Assembly (NCBI GenBank): GCA_964562405.1
Contig: CAZLTC010000013.1
Span: 1-47,189 of the forward strand
Direction: 5' to 3'
Source: WJLY01 sp964562405
GTDB lineage: Bacteria > Joyebacterota > Joyebacteria > Joyebacterales > Joyebacteraceae
Length of the DNA stretch: 47,189 nt
Below are positions 32,687 through 41,786 of the stretch, one piece after another (the stretch's first letter is position 1; every line of letters begins with the position of its first letter). A program made the position numbers and the translations under genes. Below the pieces are notes generated by a model. That model searched no databases. It was not told the DNA's origin and saw only the letters and a program-made list of their open reading frames with translations.

Positions 32687-35272
32687 TCACTTCTTCTTGA
32701 AGACCATCTTACCGCTCTTCGCGTCTACCACTATCGAGTCGCCGTCCTTGTACTCGCCTTCGAGTATCTTCACCGCGAGCGGGTTCTGAATCTCGCGCTG
32801 CAGGGCACGCTTCAGGGGCCTCGCACCGTAGACGGGGTCGAAGCCCTCCTTGGCTATGGCCTCCCTTGCGGCTTCCGTAAGTTCCAGCGTGATCTTCCTG
32901 TCCACCAGCAGGGCCTGTATGCGCCTGAGCTGGATGTCGACGATCTGCTCGATCTGCTCCAGCGTGAGCGAGTTGAAGACCACGATCTCGTCGATCCGGT
33001 TCAGAAACTCGGGCCGGAACTGAGCGCGAAGGGCCTCCATCACGCGGGTCCGCATCTCCTCGTCGTTCCCCCCGCCGAGTTCCTCCAGCCACTGGCTTCC
33101 GACGTTGGACGTCATGATCACGATCGTGTTCGTGAAGTCGACCGTGCGACCCTGCCCGTCCGTAAGCCTCCCGTCGTCGAGTATCTGAAGCAGGACATTG
33201 AAGACCTCGGGGTGCGCCTTCTCTATCTCGTCCATGAGAACGACGGAGTACGGCCTCCGCCTCACGGCCTCGGTGAGGTACCCGCCCTCCTCGTAACCGA
33301 CGTATCCGGGTGGCGCTCCTATGAGGCGTGAGACCGAGTGCTTCTCCATGAACTCCGACATGTCGACGCGTACCATCGCGTCCTCGTCATCGAACAAGAA
33401 CTCAGCCAGCGCCCGTCCGAGTTCCGTCTTGCCAACACCCGTCGGCCCCATGAAGATGAACGAGCCTATGGGCCGCCTCGGGTCCTGCAGGCCTGCACGG
33501 GCCCGGCGGACCGACTCGGATACGACCCGTATGGCCTCGTCCTGGCCGACCACCCGGTCGTGCAGCCTGTCCTCCATCCTGAGCAGCTTCTCCCGCTCAC
33601 CCTCGAGCATCCTCGACACGGGGATGCCGGTCCAGGAAGAGACGACCTCCGCGACGTCGTCCTCGTCGACCTCCTCCTTGAGCATCCGGCGGTCCTTCTG
33701 CAGCTCGGCCAGACGCGCGTTCTGCTCCTTGAGTCTCGACTCGAGTTCGCCTTGCTGTCCGTAGCGCAGCTCGGCGGCTCTGTTCAGGTCGCCCTGCCGC
33801 TCAGCGCGTTCGTACTCGGTCTTGACCTCCTCGATGTCCGCCTTCGTCTTGCGTATGTCGGCGATGCCCGCCTTCTCGTTCTCCCAGTGGACCTTCATCT
33901 CGGCCGACTGCTCCTTGAGATCGGCGAGCTCCCGATCGAGCTTCTCCAGCCGCTCCTTCGAGGTCGCGTCCTTCTCCTTGCGGAGTGCCTGCTTCTCGAT
34001 CTCGAGCTGGATGATGCGTCGCTCGATCTGGTCGAGTTCCTGCGGCATCGAGTCAATCTCGATCCGCAGTCTCGACCCGGCCTCGTCGATCAGGTCGACC
34101 GCCTTGTCCGGAAGGAACCTGTCGGTGATGTACCTGTGAGACAGCGTGGCGGCGGCGACGAGGGCCGTGTCCTTGATGCGGATGCCGTGGTGAATCTCGT
34201 ACCGCTCCTTGAGTCCTCTCAGGATAGCGATCGTGTCCTCGACCGACGGCTCTCCCACAAAGATGGGCTGGAAACGCCGTTCCAGCGCGGCGTCCTTCTC
34301 TATGTGCTTCCGATACTCGTCCAGAGTCGTTGCGCCGACCGCGTGCAGTTCTCCGCGGGCCAGCGCGGGCTTCAGCATGTTCGACGCGTCGACCGAGCCT
34401 TCCGCCGCGCCGGCGCCGACGAGGGTGTGCATCTCGTCGATGAAGAGGATGATCTCGCCATCGGACTCCTGCACCTCGCGCAGCACCGCCTTCAGGCGGT
34501 CCTCGAACTCGCCCCGATACTTGGACCCGGCCACGAGCGCGCCTACGTCGAGAGCCACGATCCTCCGGTTGCGCAGGCTGTCGGGCACGTCTCCCGCCAC
34601 CACCCTCTGCGCCAACCCCTCGACGATGGCTGTCTTGCCCACACCCGGGTCGCCGATCAGAACGGGGTTGTTCTTGGTGCGCCGCGACAGCACCTGGATC
34701 ACCCGGCGGATCTCGTCGTCGCGACCGATGACGGGGTCGAGCTTGCCGGCGCGCGCGAGGTCCGTGAGGTCGCGGCCGTATCGAGTGAGCGCCTGGTACT
34801 TCTCCTCGGGGTTCTGGTCAGTCACGCGCTGGCTTCCCCTGATGTCGACCAGCACCTTGTAGATGTTCTCACGAGTGGCTCCCGACTCACGCAGGATCGC
34901 GCCCGCGGGCGACTCCTTCTCATCCGCCATCGCTATGAGAAGATGCTCGGTGCTCGTGAACTCGTCCTTGAGCTGGCGAGCCTCGTTCCACGCGGCCCCG
35001 AGCACAGCCTCGAGGGCCTTCGACGCGTACGCCTGCGCGGCAGCGCCGTGAACCGCGGGCACACGATCGAGTTCCTCCTCGAGCCGGGCACGGATACTGG
35101 ATACGTCGGCTCCAAGCCGCTGCAGGATCGGAAGAACTATCCCCTCGCGCTGCTCGAGCAGCGCGTGCAGAAGGTGCTCAGGCGATATCTCCTGATGACC
35201 TTTCTCGAGCGCAAGCTCCTGGGCGGCCTGAACGGCCTCCTGCGCCTTCAACGTGAACTTGTCGAGTCTCAT
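32687..35272 (-). CDS. clpB: ATP-dependent disaggregase ClpB
   Basis: 861 residues from ATG 35272 (MRLDKFTLKAQEAVQ), with AAGGAG upstream; this is the usual ClpB start and length. Domains: Clp N-terminal repeats (1-150), AAA-1 with Walker A GDPGVGKT and the DEMHTLVGAG Walker B, and the coiled-coil middle domain (about 405-525, KKALRKEKD-type heptads) that separates ClpB from ClpA/C. AAA-2 follows with GPTGVGKT and the sensor LLQILDDGRLTDGQGR, then the C-terminal D2-small domain. With DnaK it pulls polypeptides out of heat aggregates. No ClpP-binding loop is seen. I see no CIRCE element or clear heat-shock promoter in the 200 nt upstream. Confidence 0.98.
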   Translation of the reverse strand: MRLDKFTLKAQEAVQAAQELALEKGHQEISPEHLLHALLEQREGIVLPILQRLGADVSSIRARLEEELDRVPAVHGAAAQAYASKALEAVLGAAWNEARQLKDEFTSTEHLLIAMADEKESPAGAILRESGATRENIYKVLVDIRGSQRVTDQNPEEKYQALTRYGRDLTDLARAGKLDPVIGRDDEIRRVIQVLSRRTKNNPVLIGDPGVGKTAIVEGLAQRVVAGDVPDSLRNRRIVALDVGALVAGSKYRGEFEDRLKAVLREVQESDGEIILFIDEMHTLVGAGAAEGSVDASNMLKPALARGELHAVGATTLDEYRKHIEKDAALERRFQPIFVGEPSVEDTIAILRGLKERYEIHHGIRIKDTALVAAATLSHRYITDRFLPDKAVDLIDEAGSRLRIEIDSMPQELDQIERRIIQLEIEKQALRKEKDATSKERLEKLDRELADLKEQSAEMKVHWENEKAGIADIRKTKADIEEVKTEYERAERQGDLNRAAELRYGQQGELESRLKEQNARLAELQKDRRMLKEEVDEDDVAEVVSSWTGIPVSRMLEGEREKLLRMEDRLHDRVVGQDEAIRVVSESVRRARAGLQDPRRPIGSFIFMGPTGVGKTELGRALAEFLFDDEDAMVRVDMSEFMEKHSVSRLIGAPPGYVGYEEGGYLTEAVRRRPYSVVLMDEIEKAHPEVFNVLLQILDDGRLTDGQGRTVDFTNTIVIMTSNVGSQWLEELGGGNDEEMRTRVMEALRAQFRPEFLNRIDEIVVFNSLTLEQIEQIVDIQLRRIQALLVDRKITLELTEAAREAIAKEGFDPVYGARPLKRALQREIQNPLAVKILEGEYKDGDSIVVDAKSGKMVFKKK

Positions 35273-35398
35273 CTCTGCTCCTTGTTCCACGCCCCTCTGG
35301 ACCGCGGGCGCATGTATCTTCTGGGCCTAAGGCCTATCCGCTTTGATGCGGAATGGGCGAATCGGTTGCGGGAGCCCCAGCCACAAGGGCCTCCGCAG

Positions 35399-35427
35399 TT
35401 GACTAGCACGATGTATTCGTCTATCAT
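35399..35427 (+). promoter_or_regulatory. Promoter of the tRNA gene
   Basis: TTGACT (35399-35404), exactly 17 nt, TATCAT (35422-35427), about 50 nt before the tRNA. The clpB promoter should lie in the same region on the other strand, but I cannot place it. Confidence 0.65.
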
Positions 35428-35476
35428 TCTATCAGAAAGCTGGGCTCGGCGGCACGCTCGCCGGGCAGGGAGTGTA

Positions 35477-35553
35477 GGCGGTGTAGCTCAGTTGGTTAGA
35501 GCAGCGGAATCATAATCCGCGTGTCCGGGGTTCGAATCCCTGCACCGCTACCA
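35477..35553 (+). tRNA. tRNA with CAU anticodon, probably elongator tRNA-Met
   Basis: A full cloverleaf can be drawn. The acceptor stem is GGCGGTG with CACCGCT (G1.U72 wobble), the D-stem GCTC/GAGC, the anticodon stem GCGGA/TCCGC and the T-loop TTCGAAT. CCA is encoded at 35551-35553. The anticodon CAT is at 35511-35513. A G1 base rather than the initiator C1-A72 mismatch argues against tRNA-fMet. tRNA-Ile2 with lysidine-modified CAU is the alternative, notable because tilS, whose product makes that modification, is the next gene. Confidence 0.95.
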
Positions 35554-35557
35554 ACTC

Positions 35558-35584
35558 GGCCCTCCTGCGGCTGGCGGGGGGGCC
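35558..35584 (+). terminator. Terminator of the tRNA gene
   Basis: Arms at 35558-35568 and 35574-35584 pair over 11 positions, two of them G.U, around a 5-nt loop. GTTCTCTT follows. The tRNA thus has its own promoter and terminator and is a single-gene unit ahead of tilS. Confidence 0.7.
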
Positions 35585-35685
35585 GTTCTCTTGTGGTCTG
35601 GCGGTGCGTAGGAACGAGCGCCCGGACCGCACGGCGCGCCGTCACCGAACTCGCGCGCCGGGTGATCGCCGATCTGAGGCAGCGG

Positions 35686-37089
35686 ATGTCGACAGTCGTC
35701 GAGAAGGTGCGCTCCACCATACGCCACCACAGAATGATATCCGTGCGTGATACGGTCCTTGCGGCGGTCTCGGGTGGTCCCGACTCGGTCTGCATGCTCC
35801 ACGTTCTGGCCGGGCTGCGGGAGGAACTCGGGTTCGAGCTCAGGGTGGCGCACCTGGACCACCGCTTCAGGGGCGACGAGTCGAGGCGCGACGCCGAGTT
35901 CGTCCGCGAGCTGGCGGACAAGCTGGGGCTTCCTTGCCGGTGCGAGGAAGAGAACGTTCCACACTTTCTCATGTCGAACGCGATGTCGAAACAGGACGCC
36001 GCGCGGATGCTGCGCTATCGGTTCCTGCTGACCGTCTCCAAGCAGGAGTACTGCCAGCGCATCGCGACGGGTCACAACGCGGACGACCAGGCGGAGACGG
36101 TCCTCATGCGCGTGCTCCGCGGCTCCGGTCCCGACGGCCTCGCCGGCATCCCTCCCAAGCGCGACGGAAACATCATCCGGCCGCTCATAGAGGTCTGGCG
36201 GTCGGAGATCGAGGAGTACCTGACCGCCAACGGCGTTTCCTACAGGACCGACGCCAGCAACCTCCAATCGCACTACCTCCGGAATAGGGTCAGGAACGAG
36301 CTCCTGCCGGAACTTGCGACCTACAACCCCAGGATCGACCGCGCCCTGGTGAACCTGGGCAGCATCATGGTGGCGGTAAGGGATCACTTCGAGCGCCTGA
36401 CCGATGAGGCGATCCCCAAGGTGGTCAACAGTGCGCGGTTAGGGCAGTTTGCCCTTGATTCGGCGGTCCTCGCTGGCTACGATGAGGCGCTCAGGAGGAA
36501 CATCTTCCGAAGGATTCTGGAAGTACTGCGCCCCGACCTCCCGCCGCCCTCGTTCCGTCACGTGGAGGGCATAGCGGAACTCCTCAGGAGAAACGAGGTC
36601 GGTGTCGCCGCCGAGCTTTCGGACGGCGTTCATGCCCGTCTGGAACACGGCCTCCTGGTGATCACGAGCGGTGAGGGCCCCTGCGACCCGCCCGACGAGA
36701 CGCTGGCGGTTCCGGGGGCCACGCGGTTCGACACCACCGGTCTGTCGATAACCGCAGAGCTGCTCGACCGGGCTGCGCTCGAGGACTCACCCGAGCGTTT
36801 GGACGACGACGTTGCGGTCTTCGACCTCGAAGGTCTGAGACCGCCACTCGTGGCCAGGGGAAGGCGCCCCGGGGACCGGTTCTGCCCGTTCGGCATGGAA
36901 GGAACGAAGTCGCTCAAGCAGTTCTTCATAGACTCCAAGGTTGCGGCGAGCTTCAGAGACTATGTTCCCCTCGTGTGCGACGACGAGGGGATCATCTGGA
37001 TACCGGGAATGAGAAGGTCGGCTCGCGCCCCGGTGCTCGATTCCACCGGGCGCGTGCTGGTCCTCAGAGCCCACAGACCGGAGGCCTAA
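35686..37089 (+). CDS. tilS: tRNA(Ile)-lysidine synthase
   Basis: 467 residues. ATG 35686 is taken as the start; GTG 35662 in frame is possible. The PP-loop SGGPDS (about 29-34) binds ATP. Further family marks are HLDHRFRGDESRRDAEFV, ATGHNADDQAETVLMRVLRGSGPDGLAGIP, IRPLIEVWRSEIEEYL and SNLQSHYLRNRVRNELLPEL. The C-terminal substrate-binding domain has VARGRRPGDRFCPFGMEGTKSLKQFFID. TilS ligates lysine to C34 of tRNA-Ile(CAU), changing its reading from AUG to AUA. It heads a run tilS-hpt-ftsH-folP-cdaA. This order is widely conserved, for example tilS-hprT-ftsH in Bacillus. Confidence 0.96.
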   Translation: MSTVVEKVRSTIRHHRMISVRDTVLAAVSGGPDSVCMLHVLAGLREELGFELRVAHLDHRFRGDESRRDAEFVRELADKLGLPCRCEEENVPHFLMSNAMSKQDAARMLRYRFLLTVSKQEYCQRIATGHNADDQAETVLMRVLRGSGPDGLAGIPPKRDGNIIRPLIEVWRSEIEEYLTANGVSYRTDASNLQSHYLRNRVRNELLPELATYNPRIDRALVNLGSIMVAVRDHFERLTDEAIPKVVNSARLGQFALDSAVLAGYDEALRRNIFRRILEVLRPDLPPPSFRHVEGIAELLRRNEVGVAAELSDGVHARLEHGLLVITSGEGPCDPPDETLAVPGATRFDTTGLSITAELLDRAALEDSPERLDDDVAVFDLEGLRPPLVARGRRPGDRFCPFGMEGTKSLKQFFIDSKVAASFRDYVPLVCDDEGIIWIPGMRRSARAPVLDSTGRVLVLRAHRPEA

Positions 37090-37105
37090 ACTGCAGCTCG
37101 GCAAG

Positions 37106-37621
37106 GTGCTTCTGTCAGAGGAACAGATACGCAAGCGGGTCACCGAACTGGGCGCCCGCATCTCGGAGGACTACGCGGACGATCCTCCGATCCTGGTCAA
37201 CGTGCTCAAGGGCGGCGTTGTCTTCATGGCCGACCTGATCCGGGCGACGACCATTCCCGTTGAGATCGATTTCATGGAGGTCTCGAGCTATGGCAACGGG
37301 ACCGAGACTTCCGGCGTAGTGCGCATCCTGGAAGACCTCTCGCTATCGATCACTGACCGCCACGTGCTCATCGTTGAGGACATCGTCGACACGGGGCTCA
37401 CCCTGCACTACATCATCCAGAACCTCGAGACCAGGCAGCCGCGGAGCATCAAGATATGCACGCTGCTCGACAGGCGGGGGCGGCGAGAGGTCGACTTGAA
37501 TCTCGACTACGTCGGCTTCGTAGTGCCTGACAAGTTCGTGATAGGCTACGGTCTCGACCTGGCGCAGAAGTACAGGAACCTTCCTCACATCGCGGTGCTT
37601 GAGGACGAAGAGATCCCTTAG
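37106..37621 (+). CDS. hpt: Hypoxanthine (guanine) phosphoribosyltransferase
   Basis: 171 residues from GTG 37106. The family N-terminus usually has several residues before this point (LQLGKVLLSEE reads in frame), so a non-canonical start near 37091 is possible. The PRPP-binding motif VLIVEDIVDTG is at 88-98. The flexible loop is in MEVSSYGNGTETSGVVRI, and the purine-specificity region is DYVGFVVPDKFVIGYGLDLAQKYRNLP. It salvages hypoxanthine and guanine with PRPP to IMP and GMP. It lies 16 nt after tilS and 82 nt before ftsH, a conserved arrangement. Confidence 0.96.
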   Translation: MLLSEEQIRKRVTELGARISEDYADDPPILVNVLKGGVVFMADLIRATTIPVEIDFMEVSSYGNGTETSGVVRILEDLSLSITDRHVLIVEDIVDTGLTLHYIIQNLETRQPRSIKICTLLDRRGRREVDLNLDYVGFVVPDKFVIGYGLDLAQKYRNLPHIAVLEDEEIP

Positions 37622-37703
37622 CGGCAGCGCCTTCCGGCTGCGCCGGTCACGCCACGCGCTCCGTACGTCCAGAGCCCTTGAGGCCCACTGGAGACACCCT
37701 AAG

Positions 37704-39751
<2,048 letters not shown>

Positions 39752-39755
<4 letters not shown>

Positions 39756-40993
39756 GCAAGGTCCTCTCCCCAAGAGCAATCCTGGTGTCCTCTCTCGACG
39801 ACGCCGCGCGCGAGATGGAGAAGATAGGAGTCTCGCCGGGCGGCGTCCGCGCCATGGCCGGGAAGTGCCGCAGCGTGATCATCAAGGTCGCGGACGCGAA
39901 CGTACCCACCGCGCACATCCTCAAGCAGCAGATGCTGTCGCTAGGCGGCGATGCTGCGGTCGCCAGGGACGTCCTTACGCATGGGGTCGACACGACCGAT
40001 ATTCTGCTCATCGGCACTCACGCTCAGATGCGTGAGCTGACGGTCAAGCTGGCGTGGCAGCCGTTTGACATACCGGCCCTGGGCGAGAGCATAGCGCGTC
40101 TCATCGAGATGCTTGAGGCAAAGCGCTCCCCATCTTTGGTCGCGTGCGGCCGCGAGCTTGCGTTGGATGAACGTGTTCAGATCATGGGCATTCTGAACGT
40201 GACGCCCGACTCATTCTCGGACGGTGGGCACTATCTCCAGCCGAGTGAGGCGCTGGCCAGAGCGCTCGAGATGGTCGCCGAGGGCGCCCACATTGTCGAC
40301 GTGGGTGGGCAGTCGTCCAGGCCGGGCTCGACAGAGATCCCCCAAGAGGAGGAACTCAAGCGTGTCATTCCCGTGGTAGCGGCCCTCTCGGCAGAATGGG
40401 ACGGCCCCATATCCGTCGACACTTACCGCGCCCGGGTTGCCGAGGCCGCACTCGAGGCCGGGGCGTGTATTGTCAACGACATCACCGCCATGAGGACCGA
40501 ACCGGAGATCGGCCGGGTCGTATCTGACCACGGCGCGGCATGCGTGCTCATGCACATGCAGGGGACGCCCGCCGACATGCAGGAGAGCCCCGCCTACTCC
40601 GATCTCATGGGAGAGATAGCCTGCTTTCTGGGGGACGCGATCGAGCGCGCGGTGGCCGCCGGCGTCCGTGAGGATGCGATCGTGGTCGATCCTGGCCTCG
40701 GGTTCGGGAAGACCGCCCGTCACAACCTGGAGATACTGCGGCGGCTGCCCGAGCTTGCCGTCCTCGGAAAACCAGTGCTGGTTGGGCCTTCGAGGAAGGC
40801 CTTCATAGGCAAGGTACTGGACCTGCCCGTGGACGACCGGCTCGAGGGAACGCTCGCGGCAGCGGCCTTCGCCGTCGTTCAGGGAGCGCGTATACTGAGG
40901 GTGCACGATGTGAGGCCGGTCGCAAGGGCCTCGAAGATCGTGGAAGCCTGCCTGTCAACGGACCGGCAGGCTGACGTCGGCCGCCCGATCTGA
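39752..40993 (+). CDS. folP: Dihydropteroate synthase with N-terminal extension
   Basis: 413 residues, about 130 longer than E. coli FolP. The catalytic TIM-barrel starts near 140 with QIMGILNVTPDSFSDGG. It has HIVDVGGQSSRPGS, PISVDTYRARVAEAALEAGACIVNDITA, VVDPGLGFGKTARHN and GPSRKAFIGKVL. It joins p-aminobenzoate to the pterin diphosphate in folate synthesis. The N-terminal 1-130 (RAMAGKCRSVIIKV, HILKQQMLSLGGDAAVARDVL, TDILLIGTHAQMREL) is an extra domain known from some Firmicutes-, Chloroflexi- and archaeal-type DHPS; its role is unclear to me. It is coupled to ftsH by overlap and lies 15 nt before cdaA. Confidence 0.95.
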
Positions 40994-41008
40994 ACGGAGT
41001 GAGCTCGG

Positions 41009-41776
41009 ATGGAAGGCTGGAGAACACTCGTCGACCTGATCGACATCTCGATCGTGGCCTTCGTGGTCTACCAGCTCCTGCTGATAATGCGCGGGCGCCG
41101 CGCGATGCAGATGCTCGTCGCGCTCTTCATCATCGTCGTGATCGGCTTCCTGGCAAGATGGCTCCAGTTCGACGCCCTCAACTGGCTCATGTCCGGACTC
41201 AAGGGCGTTTGGGCGATCATCTTCGTGATCCTCTTCCAGGACGAGCTAAAGAGGCTGCTCGGCCAGCTGGGCCAGAGCCGCTACTTGAGGCCCTTCTTCC
41301 GGACGGAGGAACACGAGGTCATCGATGCGGTCATCTCCGCCGCGCAGATGATGGCCAGCAAGAAGACAGGCGCACTCATCGTGATCGAGCGGTCGGCAAG
41401 GCTCATAAACTACTACCAGACCGGAGTCATGCTGAACTCGCCGGTCGTGCCCTCACTCATAGTATCGATATTCACTCCGCTCACACCACTCCACGACGGG
41501 GCGCTGATCATAAGCGGGGACCAGATCGTAGCAGCCAGGTGCACGCTGCCTCTATCGCAGAGTTCGTATTTCGTTCACACGCTCGGGACGCGTCACAGGG
41601 CCGCGGTCGGCATCACCGAGGAGACGGACGCGGTCGTCGTTGTCGTATCTGAAGAGACGGGAGAGCTGTCGCTGGCCCTCGCGGGTCAGATCTCCAGGGG
41701 GCTGCCGGTGCAAGCACTCAGAGACCGGCTGACCCAGCTTCTCAAACCGCCGTCATCGGAAGGTTCCGGAACGTAG
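41009..41776 (+). CDS. cdaA: Membrane diadenylate cyclase CdaA
   Basis: 255 residues. Three N-terminal membrane helices (about 8-26, 34-50, 65-78) precede a DAC (DisA-N) domain. The catalytic motifs are intact: DGA at 163-165 (LHDGALIISG) and RHR at 195-197 (GTRHRAAVGITE). It condenses two ATP to cyclic di-AMP, which controls potassium and osmolyte balance and envelope homeostasis. ATG 41009 has GGAGTGAGC upstream. The folP-cdaA pair is also typical of Bacteroidetes, in line with an FCB-group origin. No CdaR or GlmM gene, the usual Firmicutes partners, is nearby. Confidence 0.96.
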   Translation: MEGWRTLVDLIDISIVAFVVYQLLLIMRGRRAMQMLVALFIIVVIGFLARWLQFDALNWLMSGLKGVWAIIFVILFQDELKRLLGQLGQSRYLRPFFRTEEHEVIDAVISAAQMMASKKTGALIVIERSARLINYYQTGVMLNSPVVPSLIVSIFTPLTPLHDGALIISGDQIVAARCTLPLSQSSYFVHTLGTRHRAAVGITEETDAVVVVVSEETGELSLALAGQISRGLPVQALRDRLTQLLKPPSSEGSGT

Positions 41777-41786
41777 AGGAGAGTCG

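Noticed and set aside
35281..35476. CIRCE or heat-shock promoter for clpB
   Set aside because: No TTAGCACTC/GAGTGCTAA inverted repeat and no clear heat-shock-type boxes on the minus strand.
33338..35515. Long open frame on the plus strand opposite clpB (over 700 codons)
   Set aside because: It is the antisense shadow of clpB in GC-rich DNA. Its composition (Leu/Val/Arg/His-rich, no motifs) is typical of such shadows, while clpB is unmistakable.
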